Of a stretch of 64,000 bases of DNA, positions 1-8,917 are shown in pieces. The notes below the pieces were generated by a model that saw nothing but the letters and a program-made list of their open reading frames with translations, did no database searches and was not told where the DNA came from. The first letter of the stretch is position 1. Each line of letters starts with the position of its first letter. The position numbers and the translations under genes were made by a program. This DNA comes from SAR202 cluster bacterium (lineage in GTDB: Bacteria; Chloroflexota; Dehalococcoidia; Lucifugimonadales; UBA1123), in assembly GCA_030752795.1 (NCBI GenBank), contig JASMDM010000067.1, forward strand, positions 146,984 through 210,983, read 5' to 3'.

Positions 1-2
1 GC

Positions 3-515
3 GTCAAGGTCATGTCCATGGGCTTCTTCCAGCAAAACGAAGAAGAGGCGATCATCTGGCGCGGACCGATGGTCCACAACGCGATCAACCAGTTCCTCCA
101 ATCCACCGAGTGGGGTGAACTGGATTACCTGGTCATCGACCTCCCGCCCGGAACCTCGGACGCCCCGCTGACGATCATGCAAGCGCTCGACCTCGACGGA
201 TTCGTCGTCGTCACAACGCCTCAGGAGCTGGCGCAGATTGACGCGAAACGCTCCATCAACATGATCCGCAAGCTCAATGTCAACGTGCTCGGAATCGTGG
301 AGAACTTCTGCGGCGAGATCTTCGGCGAAGGCTCAGGCGAGGCGTTGGCCGAAGACATGGACCTCAACTTCCTGGGCAGGCTTCGAATGAAGACCGACTA
401 CCTCGACACCTCCAAGCCCACGGTGCTGAACAGCAACACCGTGCTGGAGGAGTTCCTCCACATCGCCGCCGGCGTTCGCTCGGGCCTCGACAACGTCGAG
501 CAAGAGGCCGGCTAG
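3..515 (+). CDS. Mrp/NBP35-family Fe-S carrier ATPase (5' truncated by window edge)
   Basis: VIDLPPGTSDAPLTIMQ and VVTTPQELAQIDAKRSINM motifs typical of Mrp P-loop ATPases; frame open to window start. Confidence 0.92.
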   Translation, partial: VKVMSMGFFQQNEEEAIIWRGPMVHNAINQFLQSTEWGELDYLVIDLPPGTSDAPLTIMQALDLDGFVVVTTPQELAQIDAKRSINMIRKLNVNVLGIVENFCGEIFGEGSGEALAEDMDLNFLGRLRMKTDYLDTSKPTVLNSNTVLEEFLHIAAGVRSGLDNVEQEAG

Positions 516-554
516 CCGGGCGTTCCAATCCAAGCCGATCAACAGAATCCAAAC

Positions 555-581
555 CGGGGCAGGTCGAGTAGACCTGCCCCG
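555..581 (+). terminator. Intrinsic terminator after mrp-like gene
   Basis: Perfect 11-bp hairpin CGGGGCAGGTC-GAGTA-GACCTGCCCCG followed by TTTG. Confidence 0.75.
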
Positions 582-962
582 TTTGCCGTCTGACCAGGTT
601 CATATACGGCCCACCGCGAATGATCGCGAAACCTGACGAACGGGCGCCCGAAATTCCGTGGATGAGAATAAAACCGGTATGCCGTGGTGCTGTGCGTCCG
701 CAGAACGCCTTCATGGGCGGGCGGGCGGGACAAGACCGGTGTGATCGCCGGGAGACCGAAGCCAAGAGCGCTATCGGGCCGGCAAACGAAATGGATGCGG
801 AGACCGATTCCAACACCCGCAAAGCAAGAGTTGCTCAACGCGAATGAAACGACAGCGCATCCACAACGCACAAACGCAACGTGACGACCGCATCGAAACA
901 TGCCCCGACGGTGACCGTCACGTAAACCAAGCTGATAGCTGAATGCTGTCAGCTGTCGGAAG

Positions 963-1394
963 TTAGCCTCGCTTCGGCAGCGACACCACCGCGGAGCCTG
1001 GGGTCGTCCTCTGGCCTTCGTGATTCTCCAGCCAGATGTCGCACTCGACCAAGTTCTCGCCGTCTTTCTCGTACGTCTTCTTGACAATGCCCTTGACGAA
1101 CGCAGGCGTGCCGGGCACGTCCATGCCGCGGTATTGGACGCTAAGCTTCTTCAGCGTCCCGCCTTCGCCGATCCAGTTGGTCATGATCTGGCCCAGGAAC
1201 GCGTTCTTTAGCGCGCCGTGCAGGATCACGTCCGGCAGGCCGTTGTTGCGAGCGAAGGTCTGATCATAGTGGATCTGATAGTAGTCGCCGGAAGCGCCAG
1301 CGTACATCACGAGTTGCTGGGTCGTCGGATCCTTGCGGACTTCGGGGAGTTCCATCCCTTCGGATACATCGTCGAAATATACTTGGTCTGCCAT
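963..1394 (-). CDS. MaoC-like hotdog dehydratase
   Basis: MADQVYFDDVSEGMELPEV...YAGASGDYYQIHYDQTFARNNGLPDVILHGALKNAFLGQ; GGAGG ribosome site before ATG. Confidence 0.88.
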   Translation of the reverse strand: MADQVYFDDVSEGMELPEVRKDPTTQQLVMYAGASGDYYQIHYDQTFARNNGLPDVILHGALKNAFLGQIMTNWIGEGGTLKKLSVQYRGMDVPGTPAFVKGIVKKTYEKDGENLVECDIWLENHEGQRTTPGSAVVSLPKRG

Positions 1395-1449
1395 TATCGG
1401 TTCCTCCATCGTAGTTCCCTGATGCGTGATGCGTGGGTTGCCGTCAGCG

Positions 1450-1920
1450 TCATTCGCCCTCGGGCGGCTGATAGCTGATGCCGGTGCTGCGCTGCAACGC
1501 GACCGCTTTGTCGAACTGGTTGACGTACTTTGTTTCACGCACCATGAACAGCATGTTCCCGAGCCGGCCCGCCCTCTCGAATGCGTCGGCCAGGTACGTG
1601 GTCACGGTAATTCTGTCGCCGGGGCGAACGGGTCCGAAGTACTCCCACTCGCTGCCGCCGTCGAGGTTCGCCGGGTACGGGCTCTGCACGTCCACCTTCG
1701 ACGGCCCCGCATTCAACGATCGAAAGAACGTGGGCGGAGCGATGACGCCGCCGTGTCGCGACTTCCTCGCAGCTTCGTCGTCGTTGAACAGAGGGTTCGT
1801 ATCGCCGATCGCGCGAGCGAATTTTTGGATCGCTCCTAGCTCGACAGCATTGGTGCGAGGCTCCGACTCAACGTTGATCGCAGCCCGCATCTCGTCTGAA
1901 ATCGCCGATTCTTGGGTCAT
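1450..1920 (-). CDS. FAS1-like/MaoC N-terminal dehydratase domain protein
   Basis: VELGAIQKFARAIGDTNPLFNDDEAARKSRHGGVIAPPTFFRSL hotdog-type motif; adjacent to second MaoC. Confidence 0.85.
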   Translation of the reverse strand: MTQESAISDEMRAAINVESEPRTNAVELGAIQKFARAIGDTNPLFNDDEAARKSRHGGVIAPPTFFRSLNAGPSKVDVQSPYPANLDGGSEWEYFGPVRPGDRITVTTYLADAFERAGRLGNMLFMVRETKYVNQFDKAVALQRSTGISYQPPEGE

Positions 1921-2218
1921 GGGTGCTCTCCTATTCGGGCATACGCAACGATGATCGCCGCAACGCCAATCTGAATCTGGGGCAAGTTTACGGCTGCGCA
2001 CAATCCGTGTCAAGAATCGCGGCACGGGCGATCATTAACTGACGGCTCGTGCTGGCAATGGGCGCACGGCTGGCCGATAATGTCACACCGTAGCTTCGGT
2101 GTCGCGTGTCCGTCTCATGTGCGGTAGCAATTCGTGAATAACCGATGTCTGCTCCGGACGTTGCAATAGTCGAAGCCTTAACAACATGGAAGCCGGAGGC
2201 GCAAGCCGTGAAACTCAC

Positions 2219-3370
2219 ATGAACTCGCCCTCGCTCAATTTCAGTCGTGGCCGGTGCATCGGATTCTTGCTGGTCGTGGTGGTCGCCTTCGTAGCAGCCT
2301 GCGGAACAGTCGCCATCGAGGATCGCCAGACGACCGGCGCAGATGCGATTCAGCGCCCGACACCGACGCCTCAATCCACTGCGATTCCGGCCGCGGCTCC
2401 TGTGCCATCTGAACTTTCTTCGGCACGGCGATCATCGGCAGCGCCAGTCTCGCAGCAGCAGCGCAGATCTCCGTTCGTGCCTCTGGACGATCCCGAATTT
2501 CTGAGCGTTCAAGAAGCAACCTACTTAGGCGACGAGAACTTGGTGCTGGGATTGGACGTGGACGGCAAAGCCCGCGCCTACCCCGTTGGCATGGTCTACT
2601 ACCACCACGTGGTCAACGACACGGTTGCGGGTCGACCGATACTCATCACGTATTGAATCAAGTGCAGCTCGGGGGTCGGGTACGACCCCGTGGTCCGAGG
2701 CAGCGCCCTCACCTTCGATGTTTTCGGATTGAACCAGGCGGTCCTGTCCATGCGAGACCACGAGACCGGCTCTGTCTGGACTCAGCTCGACGGCAAAGCG
2801 ACCGACGGGGCTTTGAAGGGCGAGAGGCTCGAGATGATTCCAATGCCTCAAATGACATGGGGCGAATGGAAGAGTGCACACCCTGACACGCTTGTGCTCT
2901 CGCCCAACACGCCATTTAGCGACCGCTACGGAGCCGTCCGAATCGGCACGTTCAATCCCGGCGAGGCAATCTACGGCGACGACAGGCTCGATGCCAACGC
3001 CCTGGTTGTCGGCGTCGAGGTGGACGGCGAATTCAAAGGCTATCCGATAGCGGAATTCGCTCGGAGCGGAGGCGCGGTCAACGATGTCCTCGCGGGCCAA
3101 CCGGTTCTCATCATCTACGACGAAGCTTCACAAACAGGCATGGCATACTCCAGTTTGGTCGACGGCTCTGCTCTTGAATTCGACGAATCGAATCACGACG
3201 GTTTCTCTGTAACCGACCGCCAAACCGGCTCCACATGGGACGCTCAAGGCAGAGCAACGGCTGGCGAACTCAACGGACGCACGTTGGAGTTCGTGCCGTC
3301 GTTCATCTCCGAGTGGTACGGCTGGTCCGCATACCATCCAGACACGACGCTGCACGCCGCGGAACGCTGA
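2219..3370 (+). CDS. DUF3179-domain lipoprotein with internal TGA at 2654-2656 (candidate selenocysteine; otherwise nonsense-interrupted)
   Basis: Lipobox VAAC; frames before and after the TGA are identical; Y-[TGA]-IKCSSGVGYDPVVRG aligns with DUF3179 YCPLCGSG; two tandem DUF3179-like halves. Confidence 0.85.
2668..2699 (+). promoter_or_regulatory. Candidate bacterial SECIS-like hairpin downstream of in-frame TGA
   Basis: GGGGTCG-GGTA-CGACCCC (2672-2689), perfect 7 bp with G-rich apical loop; outer CTCG (2668-2671)/CGAG (2696-2699) pairing across a 6-nt bulge. Confidence 0.45.
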
Positions 3371-3440
3371 CTCGTTTCACAAAACCTGGGCCCGCGAAGT
3401 AGAATGCTCGATACACATCCTTGGAGGGGCCGAACCGGGC

Positions 3441-4607
3441 ATGTCAGTATTCACGGTCCAGCACACCGACGGCGATGCTCGCACGGGAGTGTTGGCGACG
3501 GCGCATGGGGATGTAGCGACGCCGGCGTTCATGCCGGTGGCGACCCAGGGATCGGTCAAGTCGCTGGATCCCGCCGATTTGCGAGCCGTCGATGCGCGAA
3601 TCGTCCTCGGGAACACGTACCATCTTTACCTGCGTCCGGGTGTCGATATCGTCGAGCTCCATGGCGGATTGCACCGGTTCATGGCCTGGGACGGCCCGAT
3701 TCTGACCGACAGCGGGGGCTTCCAAGGCTTCAGCCTCGAACACCTCCGGAAGATCGACGAAGACGGAATTCTGTTCAAATCCCACGTCGACGGCAGCATG
3801 CACAAGCTGACGCCTGAGAGCGCCATCGAGCACCAGCAGAGGCTCGGAGCGGACGTCATCATGCCGCTCGACGTTTGCGTCGCGGCGGACGCCGACAAGG
3901 AAGCGGTGGAAGCGGCGGTCGAACAGACCAATCGGTGGGCCGAGCGTTGCAAAGAAGCTCACACGCGGAAGGACCAACTCCTGTTCGGCATCGTCCAGGG
4001 TGGGCTGTTCCCTGGCCTCAGGCAACGTTCGGCCGAGTTCTTGACGTCGTTGGGATTCCCTGGCTATTCGATCGGCGGCCTCAGCGTCGGTGAGTCGAAA
4101 GAGGCTATGTACGAAGGAACCGGCGCCGCGGTCTCGCTTCTGCCTGTCGATGCGCCTCGATACCTGATGGGCGTTGGCTCTCCCGAAGATCTGGTCGAGT
4201 GCGTCGCCAGGGGCATCGACATGTTCGACTGCGTGCTGCCGACGCGTATAGCCCGCAACGGCGCGTTGTTCTCACGAGACGGACGCATCAACATCGTAAG
4301 CGCGCCGCATCGAAGGCGCGACGAGCCGTTGGAAGCGGGGTGCGACTGCTACACCTGCCAAACCTTCTCGGCGGCATACGTGCACCACATGTTCAAATCC
4401 GGTGAACTGCTAGCGTACAGGTTGGCGTCGATCCATAACCTGAGGTTCATTCTCAGGTTGATGGACGAGATGCGCGTGGCTATCGCGACGGGCACGTTCG
4501 AGGAGTACCGGACAGCGTTCCACGACCGATTCGTACCGCCCGATCAACGAGCGCGGCACGAACAGAAGACGAAGTGGTTGCAATCCCAGGGAAGGCCGGG
4601 CGTCTAG
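3441..4607 (+). CDS. tgt: Queuine/archaeosine-type tRNA-ribosyltransferase (TGT)
   Basis: ATPAFMPVATQGSVKSL, LTDSGGFQGFSL, LFGIVQGGLFPGLRQRS, YSIGGLSVGE, and Zn site CDCYTCQTF. Confidence 0.97.
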   Translation: MSVFTVQHTDGDARTGVLATAHGDVATPAFMPVATQGSVKSLDPADLRAVDARIVLGNTYHLYLRPGVDIVELHGGLHRFMAWDGPILTDSGGFQGFSLEHLRKIDEDGILFKSHVDGSMHKLTPESAIEHQQRLGADVIMPLDVCVAADADKEAVEAAVEQTNRWAERCKEAHTRKDQLLFGIVQGGLFPGLRQRSAEFLTSLGFPGYSIGGLSVGESKEAMYEGTGAAVSLLPVDAPRYLMGVGSPEDLVECVARGIDMFDCVLPTRIARNGALFSRDGRINIVSAPHRRRDEPLEAGCDCYTCQTFSAAYVHHMFKSGELLAYRLASIHNLRFILRLMDEMRVAIATGTFEEYRTAFHDRFVPPDQRARHEQKTKWLQSQGRPGV

Positions 4608-4879
4608 CCCCCGGCGACAGCTGGGACGATACTGATCTCGTCGCCTTCTTTGGCCGGCGAGTTGATGCCGTCCAAGAAACGAACGTCTTCGCCGTTGACG
4701 TAGATGTTCACGAAGTTGCGAAGCTGCCCTTGCTCGTCGCAGAGTCGCTCCCTAATCCCAGGGTGCTGACTTTCGAGCGAGTTGATGATCTCGTTGATCG
4801 TCGCGCCTTCGACCGTTACCTTGTCCTGGCCGTTGGTCACGCGACGGAGAGGCGTCGGAATCCTCACCGTAGTACTCAT
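4604..4879 (-). CDS. MoaD/ThiS-family sulfur carrier, C-terminal GG
   Basis: MSTTVRIPTPLRRVTNGQ...VNGEDVRFLDGINSPAKEGDEISIVPAVAGG. Confidence 0.92.
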   Translation of the reverse strand: MSTTVRIPTPLRRVTNGQDKVTVEGATINEIINSLESQHPGIRERLCDEQGQLRNFVNIYVNGEDVRFLDGINSPAKEGDEISIVPAVAGG

Positions 4880-4958
4880 ATCCAAACCCTCCACAGCACA
4901 TGAATTCCAGCAGGGATCTCCCCTGCCGCTTATTTGATGTCGCGATCGACCGCCGGAT

Positions 4959-5201
4959 TCAGCCCTCGATAACGTCGCCGCTCACGGGGTCGATCCTGAC
5001 ACCCGTCTCGGCGACCCACTCGAGGCCGTTGGCGATTTCGTCCTCCGACCCTTCCAGCTCCAGCACCACCCAGCCCATGTCTTCGCGCACGTCCGCTCGG
5101 CGAATGTTGGTCACCAGCTTGAACCGGTGACCGAGCTCGTAGATCACGGGGTCGGTGATTTGGTTGGTTGGGAACGTAAATTTGACTCGTCTCTTGACCA
5201 T
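4959..5201 (-). CDS. NIL domain protein
   Basis: MVKRRVKFTFPTNQITDPVIYELGHRFKLVTNIRRADVREDMGWVVLELEGSEDEI. Confidence 0.9.
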   Translation of the reverse strand: MVKRRVKFTFPTNQITDPVIYELGHRFKLVTNIRRADVREDMGWVVLELEGSEDEIANGLEWVAETGVRIDPVSGDVIEG

Positions 5202-5233
5202 GGCACGCCGTCCTTTGCCGTATTGACGCGGAG

Positions 5234-6457
5234 CTACCGCTCCGCCATAGCCTCTTCGAACGCGTCGTAGCTCGGAGAGATGTGAACGGGCTTGATTGCG
5301 CTCGCCACCACTTCCTGTGTTTTCAGACCGTTGCCGGTTATGTACGCTACGGTAAGCTCGTCGGGTTTGATGAGGCCGTTTTTGACCAGTCGTTTCAACC
5401 CGGATATCACAACGCCGCCGGCGGTTTCGGTGAATATTCCCTCGGTCTCTGCGAGCAACTGGATGCCGCTAACGATCTCGTCCTCCATAGTCCTGACGGC
5501 GGAACCGCCCGAATTGGCGATCGTCCGCAGCGCGTACGGGCCATCCGCTGGGTTCCCGATGGCCAGAGACTTGGCCAACGTATTGGGCCGTACGGGCCGC
5601 ACCTCGGTCTCGCCGAGATTGTACGCCTCGACGATGGGTGAGCAACCCTCGGCCTGTGCAATGTGCATCTTGGTCGAAATCGGGTCGATGAGATCAGCCG
5701 CGACCATCTCGTTCAGGCCCTTGTATATCTTCGTGAACAGGGCGCCCGATGCGCCGGGCACGACGCAATGTTGCGGGGCGGTCCAGCCAAGTTGCTCGGC
5801 CACTTCGTAACCCAGAGTCTTGCTGCCTTCGGCGTAGAACGGCCGCATGTTGACATTGACGAACGCCCAGCGATGGTTGTCGGCCAGCTCGGAGCACAAT
5901 CGGTTGACCTGGTCGTAGGTCCCGTCTACCGCGATCAGCGTGGCGCCGTAGATCCCGGCGCCGACGATCTTGCCTTGCTCAAGGTCCGCGGGAAAGAACA
6001 CCATCGTGTTCATGCCCGCCTTCGCGCCGTGAGCGGCGACCGCGCCCATCAGGTTGCCGGTCGATGCGCACGCCAGCGTCTCGAATTCGAACTCGAGCGC
6101 CTTGGCCGATGCGACTGACACGACTCGATCCTTAAACGAAAACGTCGGGTTGACGCTGTCGTTCTTGATGTACAGGTTCTCGAGGCCAAGCCTTCGACCA
6201 AGGTTTTCAGCCTTGATCAATGGGGTGAATCCGGTGCCCATGTCCAGCGCAAGCTCGGAGTCGACGGGCAAGAAGTCGTGGTACCGCCACATTGTGTTCG
6301 GACCTTGAGTTATGCTCTCACGGCTTACGGCCTCGTGGATAGCTTCGTAGTCGTACTCGACTTCGAGCGGTCCGAAGCAGAAGTCGCAAGCGTTCAAGGG
6401 CTCGACTGGGTACTCTCTTTCGCACCCTCGGCAGCGCAGACACTTGACGTGGGACAA
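5234..6457 (-). CDS. thrC: Threonine synthase (PLP fold type II), TTG start
   Basis: N-terminal CxxC Zn finger, KNDSVNPTFSFKDRVVSVASAKA, CASTGNLMGAVAAHGAKAG; GGAGG before TTG. Confidence 0.92.
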   Translation of the reverse strand: MSHVKCLRCRGCEREYPVEPLNACDFCFGPLEVEYDYEAIHEAVSRESITQGPNTMWRYHDFLPVDSELALDMGTGFTPLIKAENLGRRLGLENLYIKNDSVNPTFSFKDRVVSVASAKALEFEFETLACASTGNLMGAVAAHGAKAGMNTMVFFPADLEQGKIVGAGIYGATLIAVDGTYDQVNRLCSELADNHRWAFVNVNMRPFYAEGSKTLGYEVAEQLGWTAPQHCVVPGASGALFTKIYKGLNEMVAADLIDPISTKMHIAQAEGCSPIVEAYNLGETEVRPVRPNTLAKSLAIGNPADGPYALRTIANSGGSAVRTMEDEIVSGIQLLAETEGIFTETAGGVVISGLKRLVKNGLIKPDELTVAYITGNGLKTQEVVASAIKPVHISPSYDAFEEAMAER

Positions 6458-6538
6458 CTCTTGAGCCTCCAAGACCACGGTTTCCCAGACGGAGCGAACC
6501 GTTGTCGTTCGATTAGGGTCAGTGACGAATAAACAAAA

Positions 6539-6572
6539 ACCCTCAGCGATCGCGCGGATGAATGCCGAGGGT
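6539..6572 (-). terminator. Terminator/attenuator hairpin in the 5' leader of threonine synthase
   Basis: Minus strand ACCCTCGGC-N16-GCTGAGGGT then TTTTTGTTT, about 80 nt upstream of the start codon. Confidence 0.6.
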
Positions 6573-6824
6573 ACACAGCCACGGACTCTGGACAGGCAGG
6601 GATTTTGGCAAAAGCATCGTAGCAACGCCCAAGCTTCATTGTCAAGAATACAGGCACGCGCCAGCCCGGAATGGGACTCATCTAACTGAGCGCAGATTGA
6701 CTGCTTTCGACGGCAGTGATAACGTTCGCGCATTGTCGGCAATCCGCGCCACCCGAGACTGGCCCTGGGCGGCCGACAACATTGGCTCAACGCAAAGACA
6801 TGACTGAGGTTGGGGAGTCAGAAC

Positions 6825-7076
6825 ATGCCGATATACATGGACACGCACAAAAACGTCGACGGCCTCACCGCCGAAGCGGTCGCCGGAGCTCACGCCCGCG
6901 ACGTTGAAGTCCAGGGAAAATACGACGTCAACTATCTTCGTTACTGGTTCAACCAGAACGAGGGCACCGTGTTTTGCCTCGTCGACGCACCCAGCAAAGA
7001 GGCCGCTGAAGCGGTGCACCGCGAAGCGCACGGACTCATCGCCGACGAGATCACCGAGGTGTCCGAGGGACAATAA
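6825..7076 (+). CDS. DUF4242 protein
   Basis: MPIYMDTHKNVDGLTAEAVAGAHARDVEVQGKYDVNYLRYWFNQNEGTVFCLVDAPS. Confidence 0.88.
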   Translation: MPIYMDTHKNVDGLTAEAVAGAHARDVEVQGKYDVNYLRYWFNQNEGTVFCLVDAPSKEAAEAVHREAHGLIADEITEVSEGQ

Positions 7077-7133
7077 CCTCGGTCCGGGCTCGGTCGTGCC
7101 CGCGATCCTTGGACCTCATCCAGATCCAGTGGT

Positions 7134-7560
7134 ATGGTCTTTGTCTTGATTACCGAAGACGTCATCACCTACCTCGGACAGAGCAAAGTGGGCGTCATTG
7201 CCACGCTCAGGCGGGACGGCAGCCCGCACGCAGTACCCCGTTTGGCATCGGTTCGACGGGGAATCGATCCTCGTCTGGACCGAGAAGCACAGGGCGTGGG
7301 TCAATAACGTCAATCGCGATGGCCGGGTTGCGTTCTCGGTCCAAGACGACTCGCCGCCATTCGCCGCGCTGGTGATGCGGGGAACGGCGACCGCGACCGA
7401 TCGACTGGACGATTCCGGTTTGGAGGCCGCCAAGGACATTAGCCGCCGCTACCTGAGCGAAGACGAGGTGGACGGCTACGTCGAATCCTACTGGCCGGAA
7501 CTGCACACCTTCGTACGAATCGTCCCGGAAACGATCACTCTTTGGCGGCGCGGACACTGA
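7134..7560 (+). pseudogene. PPOX-class FMN/F420-type oxidoreductase, frameshifted at a C4 run
   Basis: Frame 1 VITYLGQSKVGVIATLRRDGSPHAVP joins frame 2 PVWHRFDGESILVWTEKHRAWVNN across CCCC at 7236-7239. Confidence 0.85.
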
Positions 7561-7576
7561 CGTTCGGCGCTCACGC

Positions 7577-8437
7577 CTAGCTCAGGCCAACCCTCGATAG
7601 GAACTCCGGTTTGCCCCGGATGCCAAGGTTCAACCGGTACAACCCGCCTGCGCCCGGACCGTCTTCTTCGCGAATGTCGCCGCCTGCTGTCGTCACGTAC
7701 ATGTCCGTCAGATCGGGTCCGCCGAAGGCAACCGCCGAGACCTTTTTCGCCGGAATCGGCACACGCGCGATCTGTTCGCCGCTGGGCGAATAGCGATAGA
7801 GCGCTGACCCGTCCCACCGAGCCGACCAGACGCAACCCTCGGCGTCTACGGTCATCCCGTCGGGCCCGCCCTCGCCTTCGGGCGTCTCGACGAATACACG
7901 TTGATTCGTGATCTCGCCGGTGTCCATCTCGTAGTCGAAGATGTAGATCTTCCTCTCGAAGGTGTCTGTGAAGTACATCTGCTTCAGGTCAGGCGTGAAA
8001 CCGAGACCGTTGCACAGGCCGACACCCTCGAACACCGTGGTCAGCGTGCCGTCCGTGTCGAGTCGATACAGCGTAGCCGATTGAGTGTCGGTGGGCATTG
8101 TTCCGCAGAAAACCCGGCCCGCGGGGTCGGCGATGACGTCGTTGAATCGGTTGTCGAGTTGATCGGGGAGCTCGTCCGCCAGAAACTCGACGGCGCCGTC
8201 GCGCAAGACGGCAATCGAGCATCGATCCATGAATAGCAGCAGCGAGCCGTCTCGCTGGATCGTGAACCCGCCGACTTGCCTGCCGTCGTAGAACTGTTCG
8301 TGGATGCGTGTCTGGGGATTGAGCCGAAACAGCCGTCCCTGCGGTATGTCGCCCCAGTACAACCGCCCTTCCATCGGATTCCATAGCGGCCCTTCGCCCG
8401 TGTGGCACCGATAATCGGCCATTAATTCTGCTGCCAT
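7577..8437 (-). CDS. SMP-30/gluconolactonase/LRE family
   Basis: CHTGEGPLWNPMEGRLYWGDI, RFNDVIADPAGRVFCGT, NGLGFTPDLKQMYFTDT, GGPDGMTVDAEGCVWSARW. Confidence 0.95.
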   Translation of the reverse strand: MAAELMADYRCHTGEGPLWNPMEGRLYWGDIPQGRLFRLNPQTRIHEQFYDGRQVGGFTIQRDGSLLLFMDRCSIAVLRDGAVEFLADELPDQLDNRFNDVIADPAGRVFCGTMPTDTQSATLYRLDTDGTLTTVFEGVGLCNGLGFTPDLKQMYFTDTFERKIYIFDYEMDTGEITNQRVFVETPEGEGGPDGMTVDAEGCVWSARWDGSALYRYSPSGEQIARVPIPAKKVSAVAFGGPDLTDMYVTTAGGDIREEDGPGAGGLYRLNLGIRGKPEFLSRVGLS

Positions 8438-8650
8438 GTCGACCCCCAATCGATTTTCATCAAACATATCGGGTTATGCATCTTCGTCACACTGCATCGT
8501 TCAAGTTATACGAGGGTCCGCGCGAGTTGCAAACCACCGCGCTGCCTTGATTGACATCCAAACGACCCGCGCCTAGAATGCAGGCACTCAACCGTGCCGC
8601 ATGCGACCGCACTTGGCTAGCGATCAAAGCTGTCGAAACGGAGGGCGCCT

Positions 8651-8887
8651 ATGTCTACAAAGGCCTACGTTCTGATTGAAACGGCGGTTGGCAAATCCGC
8701 TGAGGTGACCCAGGCCCTCAAAGATTTGTCCAGCACCGAAATCGTCGATGCGGTCACCGGACCCTACGACATCATCGCGGTCGTCGCCGCGGAGGACCTG
8801 ATCGCAGTCGGTGAAACCATCACCAAAGAAATCCACATGATCCCCGGCATCGCGCGCACCATCACGTGCCTATCGGTGGGCGGCTAG
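8651..8887 (+). CDS. Stand-alone Lrp/AsnC ligand-binding (RAM) domain protein
   Basis: MSTKAYVLIETAVGKSAEVTQALKDLSSTEIVDAVTGPYDIIAVVAAEDL. Confidence 0.9.
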   Translation: MSTKAYVLIETAVGKSAEVTQALKDLSSTEIVDAVTGPYDIIAVVAAEDLIAVGETITKEIHMIPGIARTITCLSVGG

Positions 8888-8917
8888 TCGGACGGCCCGC
8901 AGCCACAGGCGCCGAAT

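Noticed and set aside
930-958. AGCTGATAGCTGA word also near 1467 and 37341
   Set aside because: Short, partly self-complementary; the 1467 copy lies inside coding sequence, so shared origin is not supported.
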